Shown here one piece after another: positions 47,801 to 59,830 of a stretch of DNA of 64,000 nt. Both the position numbers and the translations under genes were made by a program. Position 1 is the first letter of the stretch; each line of letters begins with the position of its first letter. Below the pieces are notes generated by a model that made no database searches, was not told the origin of the DNA, and was given only the letters and a program-made list of their open reading frames with translations. This DNA comes from Quillaja saponaria (taxonomy: Eukaryota > Streptophyta > Magnoliopsida > Fabales > Quillajaceae), in assembly GCA_029379385.1 (NCBI GenBank), contig CM055613.1:12418001-12482000 (forward strand), in the 5' to 3' direction.

Positions 47801-48060
47801 ATTTTCCAAAAAAAAAAAAAAAAAGTTTACAATCAAACAACTTTTTAGTATAAACACGATTTTTTGATAAAACAAATTGAAATATAGGTAGGGTATCCCA
47901 TTCTTTCCAGCATGGAACTTGTGTCTATATCATCACCACTTTTTATATTTAAAAAACTCCACTGTATCTATGTCGAGATCAAAGCTTAATTAATTAGGAT
48001 CTCTCCGAAGACGGCTATGATTATTTGTGGAAATGTAGATTTACTAAACATGTTTTAATA
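44841..48060. other. Promoter side of STOP2-like gene and AT-rich intergenic DNA
   Basis: Next to the gene is a CGACACCGTT motif at 45031-45042. Beyond about 45.2 kb only AT-rich DNA, short ORFs without family similarity, and homopolymers (for example A-run 47809-47824). Confidence 0.4.
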
Positions 48061-48065
48061 AAAGA

Positions 48066-48230
48066 TTAATGCTACGTGTGCACACTTTTCTCACACATAG
48101 ATAAATTCATTAAAATGTGATAACTCACTATAAAATTTATCATTTACAATTTTAAGAAATTCACCACTAGTCTTAATGAATTTATCTATGGTGAGAAAAT
48201 TGTGTAAAAAATATGTACATCTAGCATTAA
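48066..48230. mobile_element. Foldback MITE with about 50-bp TIRs
   Basis: Left arm: TTAATGCTACGTGTGCACAC ... CATAGATAAATTCATTAA (48066-48112). The right arm (48173-48230), reverse complemented, reads TTAATGCTAGATGTACATAT ... CATAGATAAATTCATTAA. The termini are TTAATGCTA/TAGCATTAA. The flanks carry a near-identical TTTTAATAAAAGAT / TTTTAATAAAAAAGAT, which could be a target duplication. No coding sequence. Confidence 0.75.
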
Positions 48231-50464
48231 TTTTAATAAAAAAGATTTGTTTTCATCTTAGCATTGAAGAAACGACTTTATTTATTGTGACTAATGTGTC
48301 TCACTTATCTAAATACGAAAATTAACTGTCAATTCCTTGTTTGAAAAGAAGCAGATCAAATCCACCTACCGAGTACTCACCAAGGAAATAGAAGCATTGT
48401 GGTCTATTTCTACCCTATTGCTTACATATACTTGCATGTTAATTAATTCATATATTCCGTTACTTATAGATCAGTTAATTAATTAATTATTACTTGAAAT
48501 TGTTAGAAATTTTTTTCATATTTAGTTAACTTCAAGCTTCAATTAAATGCATATATACTTAGTATCGAAGAAGACAATGATTTGGTGACTCTCAAGTGAG
48601 AACTTTCAGTTTTTTGATGTAAAACATGATCACGAGGATCGATCGCTCAACTAGCCTTCAAATAATTTTCATTTTATATGCCAAGTTTTTAAACAATAAT
48701 ATATGAGAAGAAACCCAGTAAAGTGTATTTATAATTTTGTATTTTTGTATATAATTACACACCATGCATATATGATTGAATTGAATATTTATTAAAATTT
48801 AGTTACAAATATATAACAAGGATCAAGTCAATTTCAAAATCCAGCACAAACCTAATCCGGATTGTAAAAGCTGGCCCAACTCGATTCAACCTAATTAGTT
48901 GATCATCTTACTATTATTTAATTTCTATCACAAGGAAAATGAGAGTAATTATCCCACCACAATTAATTTCTTTTCAGACATGGTTTGAATAGAATTTTTT
49001 TTAATAAAATAAAAAGATATATAGGGTACCTATACCCATATATTTTGACAATGAACAATATGTCACATCACTACTATTATATATTTGGATGAACACTAGT
49101 GTAATTATGTCGAGACCAAAGCTAAAGGTTATCCTGAGAATAGTCACGATCATGCGTAACGTAGATTTACTTCTAACAAGAGTTGTCAAGGGTCTCCAAC
49201 TCTTAAGAGCGATTGAGTATTGCATTGACAGGTGGTTGTAAATTAGAATTTTTCTATATCAAACAAGGGACAACCTTTCATTTAATTTCTAATAATAATC
49301 TTAGGTTCTGCTATGCCGAGAGAGAACTGTACTCACATATGGAGGGATCCTCTCACATCGATTGCATGAAAGATACATGCAATTTATGGGTTTATAAAAC
49401 ATAGATCAGTAACATTTTCCAAAACTGTAACCATCGTACTGGTCAGAAAATTTCCAAGTCCCAGTTTTCTGTTTCCTAACTACTTGGGTCCCTTTCCTAT
49501 CATTGCTAATCCTTTTACGTCACTCCATTGACATTTATGCCATGGTCAACTCTCTCTCTTAACAGTCTCATATCTTGGAAGACTTAGATACACACACAGG
49601 CACACACGTAAAGCTATAGGAGCCCTATAATCTAAAGCAACAGTACTATTTTACTCTGCTTAATTAGTCTGCTATTTGTGTAGGCACATCTGTGACAAAC
49701 AGGATGAGAATGTTGCTTCAGAGCCACTTCTCCTTCATATAGAGTGGTTGGCTGGTGCAGGTTGAAAATTGAAAGTTTCAGTCAATGACTTGATTTTCAT
49801 TTTCACTTACCGCGGACTAATATTAATCTATTAAAGCTAGCACAAAATGAAGACTAAGATCACTATGTAAATTATAATTTGAAAGACAAAGGTACATGTT
49901 TTGGAGAATTTAAAATCTCAAATTGCTTTCTTCCATTCTCTTATACAATGATTTTATTTGTTTTAAGCCAAAAGATTCCATGGATAATAGATTTGGTTTA
50001 CAAATTCAGAACCCAATACAATTTGAATACTGGTACTAATCGACGTCAATGATTTAATAATACTTCTTAATTGTAAGTTTAATTTCAATATCAAAATGGA
50101 ACTTGGCCTAAAATGGTTGACAAACTCAGAACTATCAAACTACAGAACAAGTTATTAGGGCGGCTGTCCCCTCTCCCTGTCTCTTTGAAGTGATTGCTAC
50201 CCTTCTTTTCATATGGAAATTAGGAATACATTATACATAGTTTCAACAATTCTGTCTTGGTATAAACTTTGTACCAACAAAGAGCCAAAAGACCAAAAGA
50301 CAGGAACTGAAAGAGGATTATATAAGCTCACAATTAATGAACAGTGTATATATATATGCGGATCATGATAATACACAGTGAAGTATATTATATATAGATA
50401 TAGTGGATTAATTCACGTGGTGGTGACTAATACCTTAGGATCTGCACACATTTAAATTAAAATT
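48231..50464. other. Intergenic / 3' flank of the MYB gene
   Basis: AT-rich, no gene recognised. The right end probably holds the MYB 3' UTR. Confidence 0.4.
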
Positions 50465-51704
50465 CTAAAACTTGGCGATCTCATGAAACAAAGGATCCTC
50501 CAGGAGTAGCTCAGGCCAAACAGAATTCAGACTCAATCCCCCATAACTTGAATTACTGCTAGTATTATCTCCCACATTAGTCAATGAAGTCTCCGTCACA
50601 GTCACTGTTGGAGCCACAGGAGAAGGGGATGGAGTACTGCCTGTAGACGAAAGAAGCCATGGAGAGTTGGAAGAGTTTTCTCCTTGAGTACTGAACGCAT
50701 CTATTGACTGATGCTCAGGGGCTTGAACCATGTCCTTGTTCAATGGTACTGTTTGAGGCTCATCAAAGTTGCAAGGCATTTGTAATAAGTCAGGCAAATG
50801 AGAATAACAGAATGAATTCGGGACGGATTGGAGAGCAGCAGTTGGGTTTTCCAACTGAGTTGAGCTTGAACTTAATACTGGGAAAGGATTATTTTTTGTT
50901 GAAGAGAGTGAATGAAGAAGATTAATGGTATCCATGTCTATGCTGTTTGTGTAATTACTCTCAAGGGAAGCTTGAGGTTGCAGGAGACATTGTAGGCATT
51001 GAAGAGCTGCGAATTGCTGAGCAGCCTCAGCTTGTAGTCTTACTGCAGGGTGTTGTTCAAGAACCATAAGGTCCTTGAGATTAGCTAAAGCAAGGAGTTG
51101 AGGAAAGGTTGAGAAGATATCAGTTCGAGGCCGGTGTGTCATTGGATCATAACCCATTTGAATCAGCTTCTTCTTGAGATGGGTATTCCAGAAATTCTTG
51201 ATTTCATTATCTGTCCGACCGGGTAGGTGGCTTGCTATTGCTGACCATCTTGTACAGGGTTGGAAGAAATTATTGTAGAAGTAAGTTTATATAGTCTATG
51301 AATAATAAACAATTAAATGTTCCAAAAATATCTTACTTGTTGCCAAGAACAGAATGGAGGTTCAAAATAGTTTCTTCTTCTTCTTGAGAAAATTTCCCTC
51401 TCTTGATGTCGGGCCTTAAGTAGTTTGTCCATCTTAGCCTGCAACTCTTCCCACATCTGTTGAGCCCTGCAAATATAAAGAACAAAAGCTCTCAAATTTG
51501 AGCCTGGGCAATCATATATATAAGGACGGGTTTATATTGACCTGTAATTATATATGTTTGTGGATTATAATTTTAAGTACCTGCAAGTTTTGGGAGAGCT
51601 CTCCAGCTTCCAAGGCCATGTTTTTTGATGTAGTCAACAAGCTTCTGATCTTCATCAGGGGTCCAAGGACCTTTCTTGAGGGAAGGATTAGGAGACCTTC
51701 CCAT
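50465..51704 (-). CDS. R2R3-MYB transcription factor, MYB53/MYB92/MYB93 type
   Basis: Nuclear DNA-binding activator; this clade controls suberin and root barrier or lateral root genes. Exons on the minus strand: 51704-51581, 51466-51337, 51248-50465 (124, 130 and 784 nt), 345 residues, standard R2R3-MYB intron positions. R2 runs about 12-62 ([20 protein letters not shown] ... [18 protein letters not shown]) and R3 about 65-115 ([20 protein letters not shown] ... [20 protein letters not shown]). After it comes [20 protein letters not shown], then [14 protein letters not shown], typical of MYB53/92/93 and the related MYB9/107. The end is Ser/Thr-rich. A TATA box lies 165 bases upstream. In Arabidopsis MYB92 and MYB53 lie beside LRR-II kinase genes, as here. 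Clade sure; which paralogue is not. Confidence 0.93.
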
Positions 51705-51868
51705 TTCTACTACTATAATCTAACTAATAAATACCACCTTTTGCTTTTGCTTTTTTTTATGTTGCTTTTGCTAAAGAAGAAGGAAGCTGCTGCAGCTTCC
51801 TTCAAATCCAAACTATAGTTAAGAGATTGGGTTGCCTCCTACAATGCCGACCTAAAATTTGCAGCTTT

Positions 51869-51881
51869 CTATTTATAAAGA
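51869..51881 (-). promoter_or_regulatory. TATA box of the MYB gene
   Basis: CTTTATAAATAG on the minus strand, about 165 bases before the ATG at 51704. This is a good plant TATA sequence at a sensible distance. Confidence 0.55.
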
Positions 51882-54800
51882 TATCTTCTTGCTTGTTAGT
51901 TGTTTCCCCTGCCCCACAACAACTTTTAATAGAACGGGACTAACGTGCCAGCTTCCCATTTGCTAGCATAACAACCTTACATTTTCTGTGTTGAAATGAC
52001 GCATGTATCCCTCGTCCTCTCCAGGTAGCCACTAATCAAGAATTGACTTCTAATTTTCAGTAGCTTTAGATGTCCCAGCTGCTGACAATAACAAGAGGAT
52101 CTTATATTTATGATTTATGATTAAGGACCCACAAACATATTGCATCCAAACTCATGTCTGATAACTTGCGTGGCTACATCATGATCATATGTACAATGAA
52201 TTCTTGATTTTCTAAGTCGCCATCTCACTACACAGTTTGCCACAAACAGTCTAACACAGCTGCACAGCCTGTGGGAAGAGGAAGAGGGAACAAAGCTCCC
52301 AACATTCACACAAATGGATCATCCATGGTGGATTGAAATAAATGTTTTACCAGTTCTGTTATACGCTTTTGTTGTATGATCTAACAGTTGCCTTTTTTCT
52401 TTTTTTCTATATATACTTTTTTCCCGTGATTAAGATTTTTGATCTATAGTTTACTTTTATTTATTCCAATTCATATCTATCTCATAATATTAACTGTAAA
52501 AAAACCTAAATACCAAAATTATAAACGGAAACAAGGTGACCTTTCATGATCTCATTTGGTTGCTCAAGCTGCTCAAATAGTCAAATATAATTAACCCATT
52601 CAAATAAACCACAAAATAATGGACAGGACACTATATTAAATTTGGTAATATGATAATTGATTTATAAGATTAAGAGGAAAAGAACAAAGGGCAAAAGAGG
52701 AAATCTAGAAGCAAGGCTAATTAATTCAAAAGAAGAGCTCAAAAAAATAGTAGTCAGCATGCATCAGGGAACATTTGGCACATGATTAATGGCCATAGGA
52801 ATTATATACTCCATGCACGCAACAAATTAAACCCTTTGTTTTGTCACTGATTGCATGGCTTTCTCTGAATCTTTTACGTATAGTATATTGCATGTTAATG
52901 GGTCCTCTTCTCTTAACTACAGTGAGATTTTTGGCCAGCTTACGTTCTAACATATTATATATACCCACTCGTCCCTGTTCCTTTGCATTTTAACTGGTCA
53001 CCTTACACCAGAAAAGAACAAAGCAAAAAACCATATGTACTTAGATCATTCTAATCTTTTGTAAATACTAACTAATTTATATAAATTGCATTATATATTT
53101 ATATATACCTAGACGCAAAAGCATATATGCTTCTGTGAGTAAATTGAAAAGAAAAATCTTCATGGTTTGATCAAAAAACTTACATTAAGATATAGACAAT
53201 GGATGTGACCCATTTGACCATCAAGGGAGCTGGTTAGTCGGGAAGTTGGTGAGGCAAACTCTCCAAATTTCCAACCTCCTTTGAAATTGATCACATACTT
53301 CTTAAATCCTGTGAATCGGCATTCTAATTTTTGCCTTCATGCTTTCTTTTTGGTTTCTGTGTACTCTGTCAAAGCAAGCTAAAGATCACAGAGATAAAGA
53401 TTTCAGATTACACAACTAAACTGCACTTCCATTATTAATTAAACCTCGTATTTCTGGCAATATCAACAAAAGGGAACATCCATTTAGATGAACTAACAAA
53501 TTTATAAACGTAGAGTTACTGTTAAATTTATAATCTACCCTCATTGTCTAGTTCAACTCCTACATTCAATATAAGCAGTATTGCGCAAAGACGCAGAAAT
53601 GAGCTGCTTATACGTACATTGGGTCTACTGTATGCATTTGTGATACATGTAAACCAAAACTATTTTTCATATAAAAATCTGACTAAAGAATGGTATTTTC
53701 TTTTTCTTATTTCTTAAACTAACATCTTCCAAACCAAAACAAATAAACATTTAGTCCCTTGTTAAGGAATCATAATATAAATGGTGGAGAGGAGCCGATC
53801 AAAAAGAAGAAAAAAAAAAAAAAGGACAAGAAGTGAGCACGTAGCCCTGTAGCTCATTTTCTTTCCTCTCCCAGTTTCTGACCTCATTTTACTTTCCAGC
53901 ACGTTTTGCTCCAAACAGAAACAAGGTCAGTTGTCGTAAATTTCTGGTTAAAGAGGAAGGAATAGAAAACAAGAAAAAAGAGATCAAACCATTAATTTCC
54001 TATTCATGAAATTAATTTGGTGTAAAATTTTCTCTCTCTTGAGAGAGAGAGAGAGAGAGAGATGGCTTCTTCAACAAGGTTTCCTTGTCGGATGGGCCAC
54101 CTTTTTCTTATACAAAAGAAGCAGGTTTGATAATGAATATAGAACATTACTGATGTCACCTTAACAGTGTACATGAAATCTGTCATTAGAAAACATGAAA
54201 GTTGTATTGTCAGCTAAACAACTGAATTGCTTGCTCGCTTAAGTTTCTACCCAATACATCTAAACTTGGACTTTCTATGCTTTCCCATGCCACTTATATA
54301 TTTGTTCTTTCCATTTCCATGCAGAGACAGACATGGCCCCAATATAATAATCACTAATAGTCTAATAGAGCATGCATCCTATAAAATATATATATAATAA
54401 GACCACTCTCATTGCATTGATTTGATTTTTCTGAAATATAACAAAACAGAAAGGAGAATAAGTAGCTTCAAAATATACCCTAGCTAGTACTGAAAATTAT
54501 ATTAAGCAGATTTTGAAGCACTCATTTATGACACAATTAAAGCCTTTTCCTCCCTATTCAGCATTTGGCGTTGAGCAAGCACCTTCAGCCAAAAATATAT
54601 GTGGCTTCAGAAGCTATAGCCTTTGGACATCTTGCTTTAGGTGAACTTTGAATAACTTCACATAAGAGTATATTGTGGTTAATGTTCTATTTTAGTTCAG
54701 AATTTTTAATATAATAAGACAGAGTAGCTTGGAGCCTAAGCCTTAGTTTTTTTAATAATTGACACTGACAGTTGCTCCAAGCATCGTTGAGAACTTTGAT

Positions 54801-55613
54801 TAAACAAATACATACTACAACCAAGAGACCACCAAAAGTTTATACTAAGAGGTACTCACTCCAAACAACCCTAACAAAATTGTACATAAATGATATGAGA
54901 TCGGGAAAATCTATGTTTTTCATCATAATTTAAATGATAATTACGTACATGTCAAGCAACAACGTGTTTATAATCACTATATTGATGGACAAAAAAATTT
55001 CAATTATTTCTACACTGTTGTAAACTAAACACCAAGTTGTTGGCACTACATATATATATTTGAGCTTATGTACATCTAACATGACCGACGGGATACAAGT
55101 CACCAAATAAAGTCATTATCAAATCTTCTACATTACTTATTAATTGCTACCAAGGTATCAAATATTCCCAACTGTTATGTCTAACTTTGGGATTAACTTG
55201 TCTATATGCTTAAATATTATATCGAATAATTGTTCTCTTCTACATCATTGCTTCTAGCATCAACTACTACCTCTATTTGTTGGCTTAACTTCTATCAACA
55301 ATGACATCATAGCCACAGATGAGAACAATATTGAAACAGAGAAAAGAACTACAGTTGATCATTTTGTCATTCAATTAAATATTATTTACAATAAAACCAA
55401 ATTTTTGACAATTAATCTCATAATTTGCTTCATATAATTATTCTTCTTTCTTCTCATTAGTGTGTAATCTATTTATGAGATATCATACTAATGGTCATAA
55501 TATCCATTGTAAGCATATATATAGTTTTGATTTCAGTAGCATATAATATCCAACTTTTTATTTAATTATTTATTTTATGTGATAAAGTGTATATTTGTCA
55601 TTTGACTAAACTA
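51882..55613. other. MYB upstream region and AT-rich intergenic DNA
   Basis: No further gene recognised. It holds a CT tract directly followed by a GA tract at 54031-54062 and an A-run at 53810-53823. Confidence 0.4.
54031..54062. repeat. (CT)n/(GA)n back-to-back microsatellite
   Basis: TCTCTCTCTT is followed by a GA repeat of about ten units. The two halves are complementary, so the strand can fold into a hairpin. Confidence 0.8.
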
Positions 55614-55800
55614 GACTAATTTCATAGAAGTAGAAATGAGGAATCCTCCTAGGTAGGTTTGAGGATTCCTATCCGTATGGAATAAAATGACATGAATGGA
55701 ATGAGCATTTAGACATTAAATACATACCAAATGAAAAAAAAAATCATTATATTGAATCATGCATGGAATAGAATGACTATTCTTGCGTATCAAACTAGCC
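55614..55800 (-). mobile_element. MITE copy 2, inserted in the copia LTR
   Basis: Starts GACTAATTTCAT and ends (reverse complement) GGCTAGTTTGATACGC, giving 12-bp imperfect TIRs GRCTARTTTSAT. Same family as 35364-35542. It carries a hairpin of GGAATCCTC and GAGGATTCC (about 55641-55670). It lies within LTR-like sequence of the copia element. Confidence 0.65.
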
Positions 55801-57105
55801 ATTATATTGTGAAATTGTGTAGAGTACCTGCAAGTCAATTGTACATAATATGGAAACTAGCTATAGATAAGGAAAACTAACTCACTAACTAATTTATCTA
55901 TAGTAACTCTCTAACACTCCCTCTCAAGCTAAAGCATATAAGTTATATGTTCCGAGCTTGTTACATATATATCAGAGTCAATTACCCACCAAAGATTTTG
56001 TGAATATGTCAGCTAATTGATTTTCGAATTTTGCATGTGGTCTTAATTGTATTATCCAAAAGGTTTTCACAAACAAAATAGGCAGTCAACATCTATATGT
56101 TTTGTTCGTTCATGAAATACTAGATTTGAGGCAATATATAGTGCAACTTAGCTATCACATACTAGCTCTACTGGTTGTGAGTATTGAAACCTAAGTTTTT
56201 CTAACAAATTCTTCACCCAAACCAACTTAACGTATAGTGGTATAAGTCATGGCCATGTATTCAAATTCAACACTAGATCTTGCAACAACATTTTGCTTTT
56301 TACTTTTCTATGGAATAAGATTTCTTCTCATAATTATACACTATCATGTAGTAGATTTTCTGACAAATAGAGAGTCAGCCTAATCAATAATACTATAACC
56401 CTGAATTGAAGTAGAATTATTTTTGAACTAATGTACGACCGTAACCATGTTTTTGAACCAGAGTGTGCTCATGGTTCTTATATCGTAACCAATTTTTTCA
56501 AGTGCAGTTTTAAGGTATCCTAGGATACAAATAACAACATTACAATGAGGTGTTTGAGAATGGGAAAAAAAAATTGGCTAACCACACTAGTTGCAAAAGT
56601 AGCATCTGGTCTAGTGATTATGAGATAATTCAGCTTACCAACAAGACATCTGTATTATTCATGATTTTTCAGTAACTCCCTCTCATCTGGTACAAGTTTA
56701 GTATTGGGATCTATATATAGGAGTGTCTACTGGTTTGGAATCCAACATATATGTATTACATTCAAACACTACTTTCTTTGAAAGAGGTAAATCCCCAATT
56801 ATAATCTCACAACCTCAATGCCCAAAAAGTATTTTAACTGTCCCAAGTCTTGGGTTTGAAATTTAATATTCTATGAATGATTTTAATTGTTGAATCTTGG
56901 GGTTATCATCACTTGTGATCACAATATCATACACCTATACAATCAAAAGAATTTTGGCATTAGATTTATGTTTATAGAAAATCGAATGATCAACAATACA
57001 TTTTTGAAGGCCAAAGCTAAAAGACAACTTCACTAAATCTATCAAACTAGGTTATGGGAAACTATATCATGCCATATAAAGACTTCTTTAATCTACACAC
57101 CATAA

Positions 57106-57468
57106 CTAACTTTCGCTGAGCAACATAATCAGGTGGTTACTCCATAAATACTTTTTCATCAAGGTCACCATATAAGAAAGCATTCTCGATGCCCAACTGA
57201 TGGAGTGGCCAATTAAAAAGAACAACAAGATAGATGAAACCTTGAAAGAAATCATTTTAGCAACGCTAGAGAAAGTTACAGAATAATCCACGCCATAAAC
57301 ATGAGTGTAGTCTCTTGCTATCAATCTAGCATTTAAACATTCAACAGAACCATTAGGATGAATTTTCACAATGTGTACCAATTTACAGCCAACCGTAGAC
57401 TTTCCTGGAGGCAGAGGGACTAGTTCCCAAGTACCATTACTATGTAAGGCTTCTATTTCATTAACCAC
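57106..57468 (-). pseudogene. Copia reverse transcriptase N-terminal part
   Basis: Starts MVNEIEALHSNGTWELVPLP, then PGKSTVGCKLVHIVKIHPNG and YTHVYGVDYSVTFSSVAKM. This is the conserved opening of copia RT (normally W-x-YxxK and GYxQxxGxDYxxTFSPV). The usual Trp in CxWVYxxK is replaced by Leu-Val-His. The frame shifts after it, before the YVDD box. Confidence 0.8.
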
Positions 57469-59520
57469 CCGAGATGAGCAATAGCATCACTGGTGGACTT
57501 TTGAATAGAAACAAATATGATACAAATATATAATAGGATGAAGATAAATGATGATAACTAAAAAAAGTATGTATAGGATAAGGATTACAAGTTCAATGGA
57601 CACTTTTTCATAATATGCAGCGAAACAAGATCTGAGGCCTAGGATGATGTTAATGCAGAGTGTGAGTCATCAGGTACATCAACAATGTTTACAGGAGGAT
57701 TAAGCAACAATGATGATAAACCTAGAGAGAACGGTCAGAAACTCATATTCTAGCGTAAATGGTGCTGGTTCATATGGTTCAAGATAAGGAACCAAAAGAA
57801 CCTTAGAAATAGGAGGCGACTTAGGAATAGTTGAGAAAAGAAAGGAGACTCCTTAAAGAATGTGACATATGAGAAGGTAAAGTAACGGTTCTTATATGGA
57901 GAGCAACGCCTATACCCCTTTTAAAGACAAGAATAACTCAAGAAGATGCATTTGATTGATTTAGCAGAGAGTTTATCATGTCCAGGTATTATATCATGAA
58001 CAAAACAAGTGTAACCAAATATGCGAAGTAAAAGTGAATATAAAGGATGACTAGGAAAGAGAATGGCATGCGATTAATTAAGTAGCATGTAATAAGGACA
58101 TCATCACCCAAAAATTGAAGTGGAACATGATTATGTAGTCATAGAATGCAAGCAGTTTTAATTAAATGTCTATTTTTGCACTCAATAACTTCATTTTGTT
58201 GAAGGATATGAAAATAATATGATTGATGCAGCATGTATTGAAAAGTTATAAAGTACTGAAAGATGTAAAAAAAGTATTCACGTGCATTATCATTACATAA
58301 AATACGAATAGAAATATCAATTTGTGTTTTAATTTCAGCACAAAAATTTTATAATATAAAAATTAACTCAAAATGATTTTTCATTAAAAGTAACTAAGTG
58401 CGATGAGAATATTCATTAATAAAGGTAACGAACTAAAATCCTAAATATGAACTCACATCATTAGGATCTAAATATTAGTATGAACAAGATGAAAGGGAGA
58501 CTATGTTATAAAACAACTATGCTTAGAAAGAAAGCGCATCTATGCTTACCAAGCTGACACGACCCACTATATATGTAAAGACAATAAAGATGGAAAAACA
58601 ATGAACCATCTTCTGAAGCTTAGATAAAATAAGATGACCTAACCGACTGTGTATGAGAATCGGGGGCACATCCGTAAAGTAGACTAATGAATATGTAGGT
58701 AGTGTTTTAAGATGGTAAATACCTTTTGACTCACAGCCTGTGCCAATCGTCTGTCACGAATGTCGATCATGTACAATAAGAAAATCAATGAAAAGGATAA
58801 AACAATAAAAGGAACGAGTCAATTTACTAACAAAAATTAGACTAAACAGACACAAACTCTAAAGATAAAAAAGATAATTGTGTAGCCTAACCTATACCCT
58901 CAATAGCGGTTGTAGAATGATTGGTTAAAGTGAAAATGGAAAGTGATGGTAGATTATTAATACTAGAAAAAAGTTTAGGGTTACCATATATATGATCAGA
59001 GGCACAAGAATCTAGAACTCAAGTGTCATAAGAGATTTGAGAGAGGCAGGTGACAGAGTTATCATGAGAAGACTACTAGATAGCATGGTACTACATGAAC
59101 TTATATTATTCAGTATCTCTTAATAAGACATTAAGAGTCTTGCTCTCATATGGTGAAATTTCAATTGGGTTGTCTGACTAAACAATGTTAACTGTAGTAC
59201 CTAAATAACCAATCAGCTAGTAACACTTTTTCTAGGTATGCCATATTCTATTACAATGAGTGCATTGCAGACGTCCACAATCCCGATCCATTAACCAAGA
59301 GTGCTAAAAAGGGAGATCAAGATTGAGGATTAATCAGAATATGAAGTCTTAATAGGAGATCAAGACCGAGGATTAATCAGGAGATATATAATAGCTAAGC
59401 AAACACATTTTTCATGGAAATGAATAGTAGGACTAGCTAGTAATTGACAAGAATCTGGATCAAGATCAACTCATAGGCCATATAGAGTGAGAATTATGAA
59501 TAACTTGTCTATTTGTACCG

Positions 59521-59790
59521 CTAGGTCAGTCATATTAGTGGAAAGAGGTAATATCATAACAAATTCAACTTTGACATTATGAACCATGCCTAAATAAGTG
59601 GACATATTCTGATCAGCCTGCTTTAGATTCAACATATTAGTACCTCTAGGTTAGTCATATTAGTGGAAAGAGGTAATATCGCAACAAATTTAGCTTTGAC
59701 ATTATAAACCATGCCCCAATAAGTGGACATATTCCGTTCAACCCCAATAAGTGAACATATTCTGACCAACCTGCTTTAAATTCAACATAC
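59521..59790. repeat. 125-bp tandem duplication in the copia gag region
   Basis: CTAGGTCAGTCATATTAGTG (59521) recurs as CTAGGTTAGTCATATTAGTG (59646). The second unit has a further short repeat of CCAATAAGTGRACATATTC. A smaller duplication (GGAGATCAAG...GGATTAATCAG) is at 59312 and 59356. Confidence 0.75.
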
Positions 59791-59830
59791 TACTAACCAC
59801 GGTGTAAATACGCTGGATATCATTAGTGTA

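Larger units (their letters stand above)
55801..59830 (-). mobile_element. Decayed Ty1/copia retrotransposon
   Basis: Read on the minus strand from right to left. Gag pieces at about 59800-59400 (LNLKQADQNMSTYLGMVHNV); gag-pre and integrase at about 58760-58300 (IGTGCESKGIYHL, SRLGHLILSKLQKMV); reverse transcriptase start at 57468-57106; RNase H tail at about 56250-55930 (FENQLADIFTKSL, YICNKLGTYNLYA). A polypurine tract GAGAGGGAG (55917-55930) is followed by the LTR start TGTTAGAGAG at 55916. Dozens of stops and frameshifts. The 5' LTR is not found; the copy seems truncated near 59.83 kb. LTR length cannot be set because of the MITE. Confidence 0.8.
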
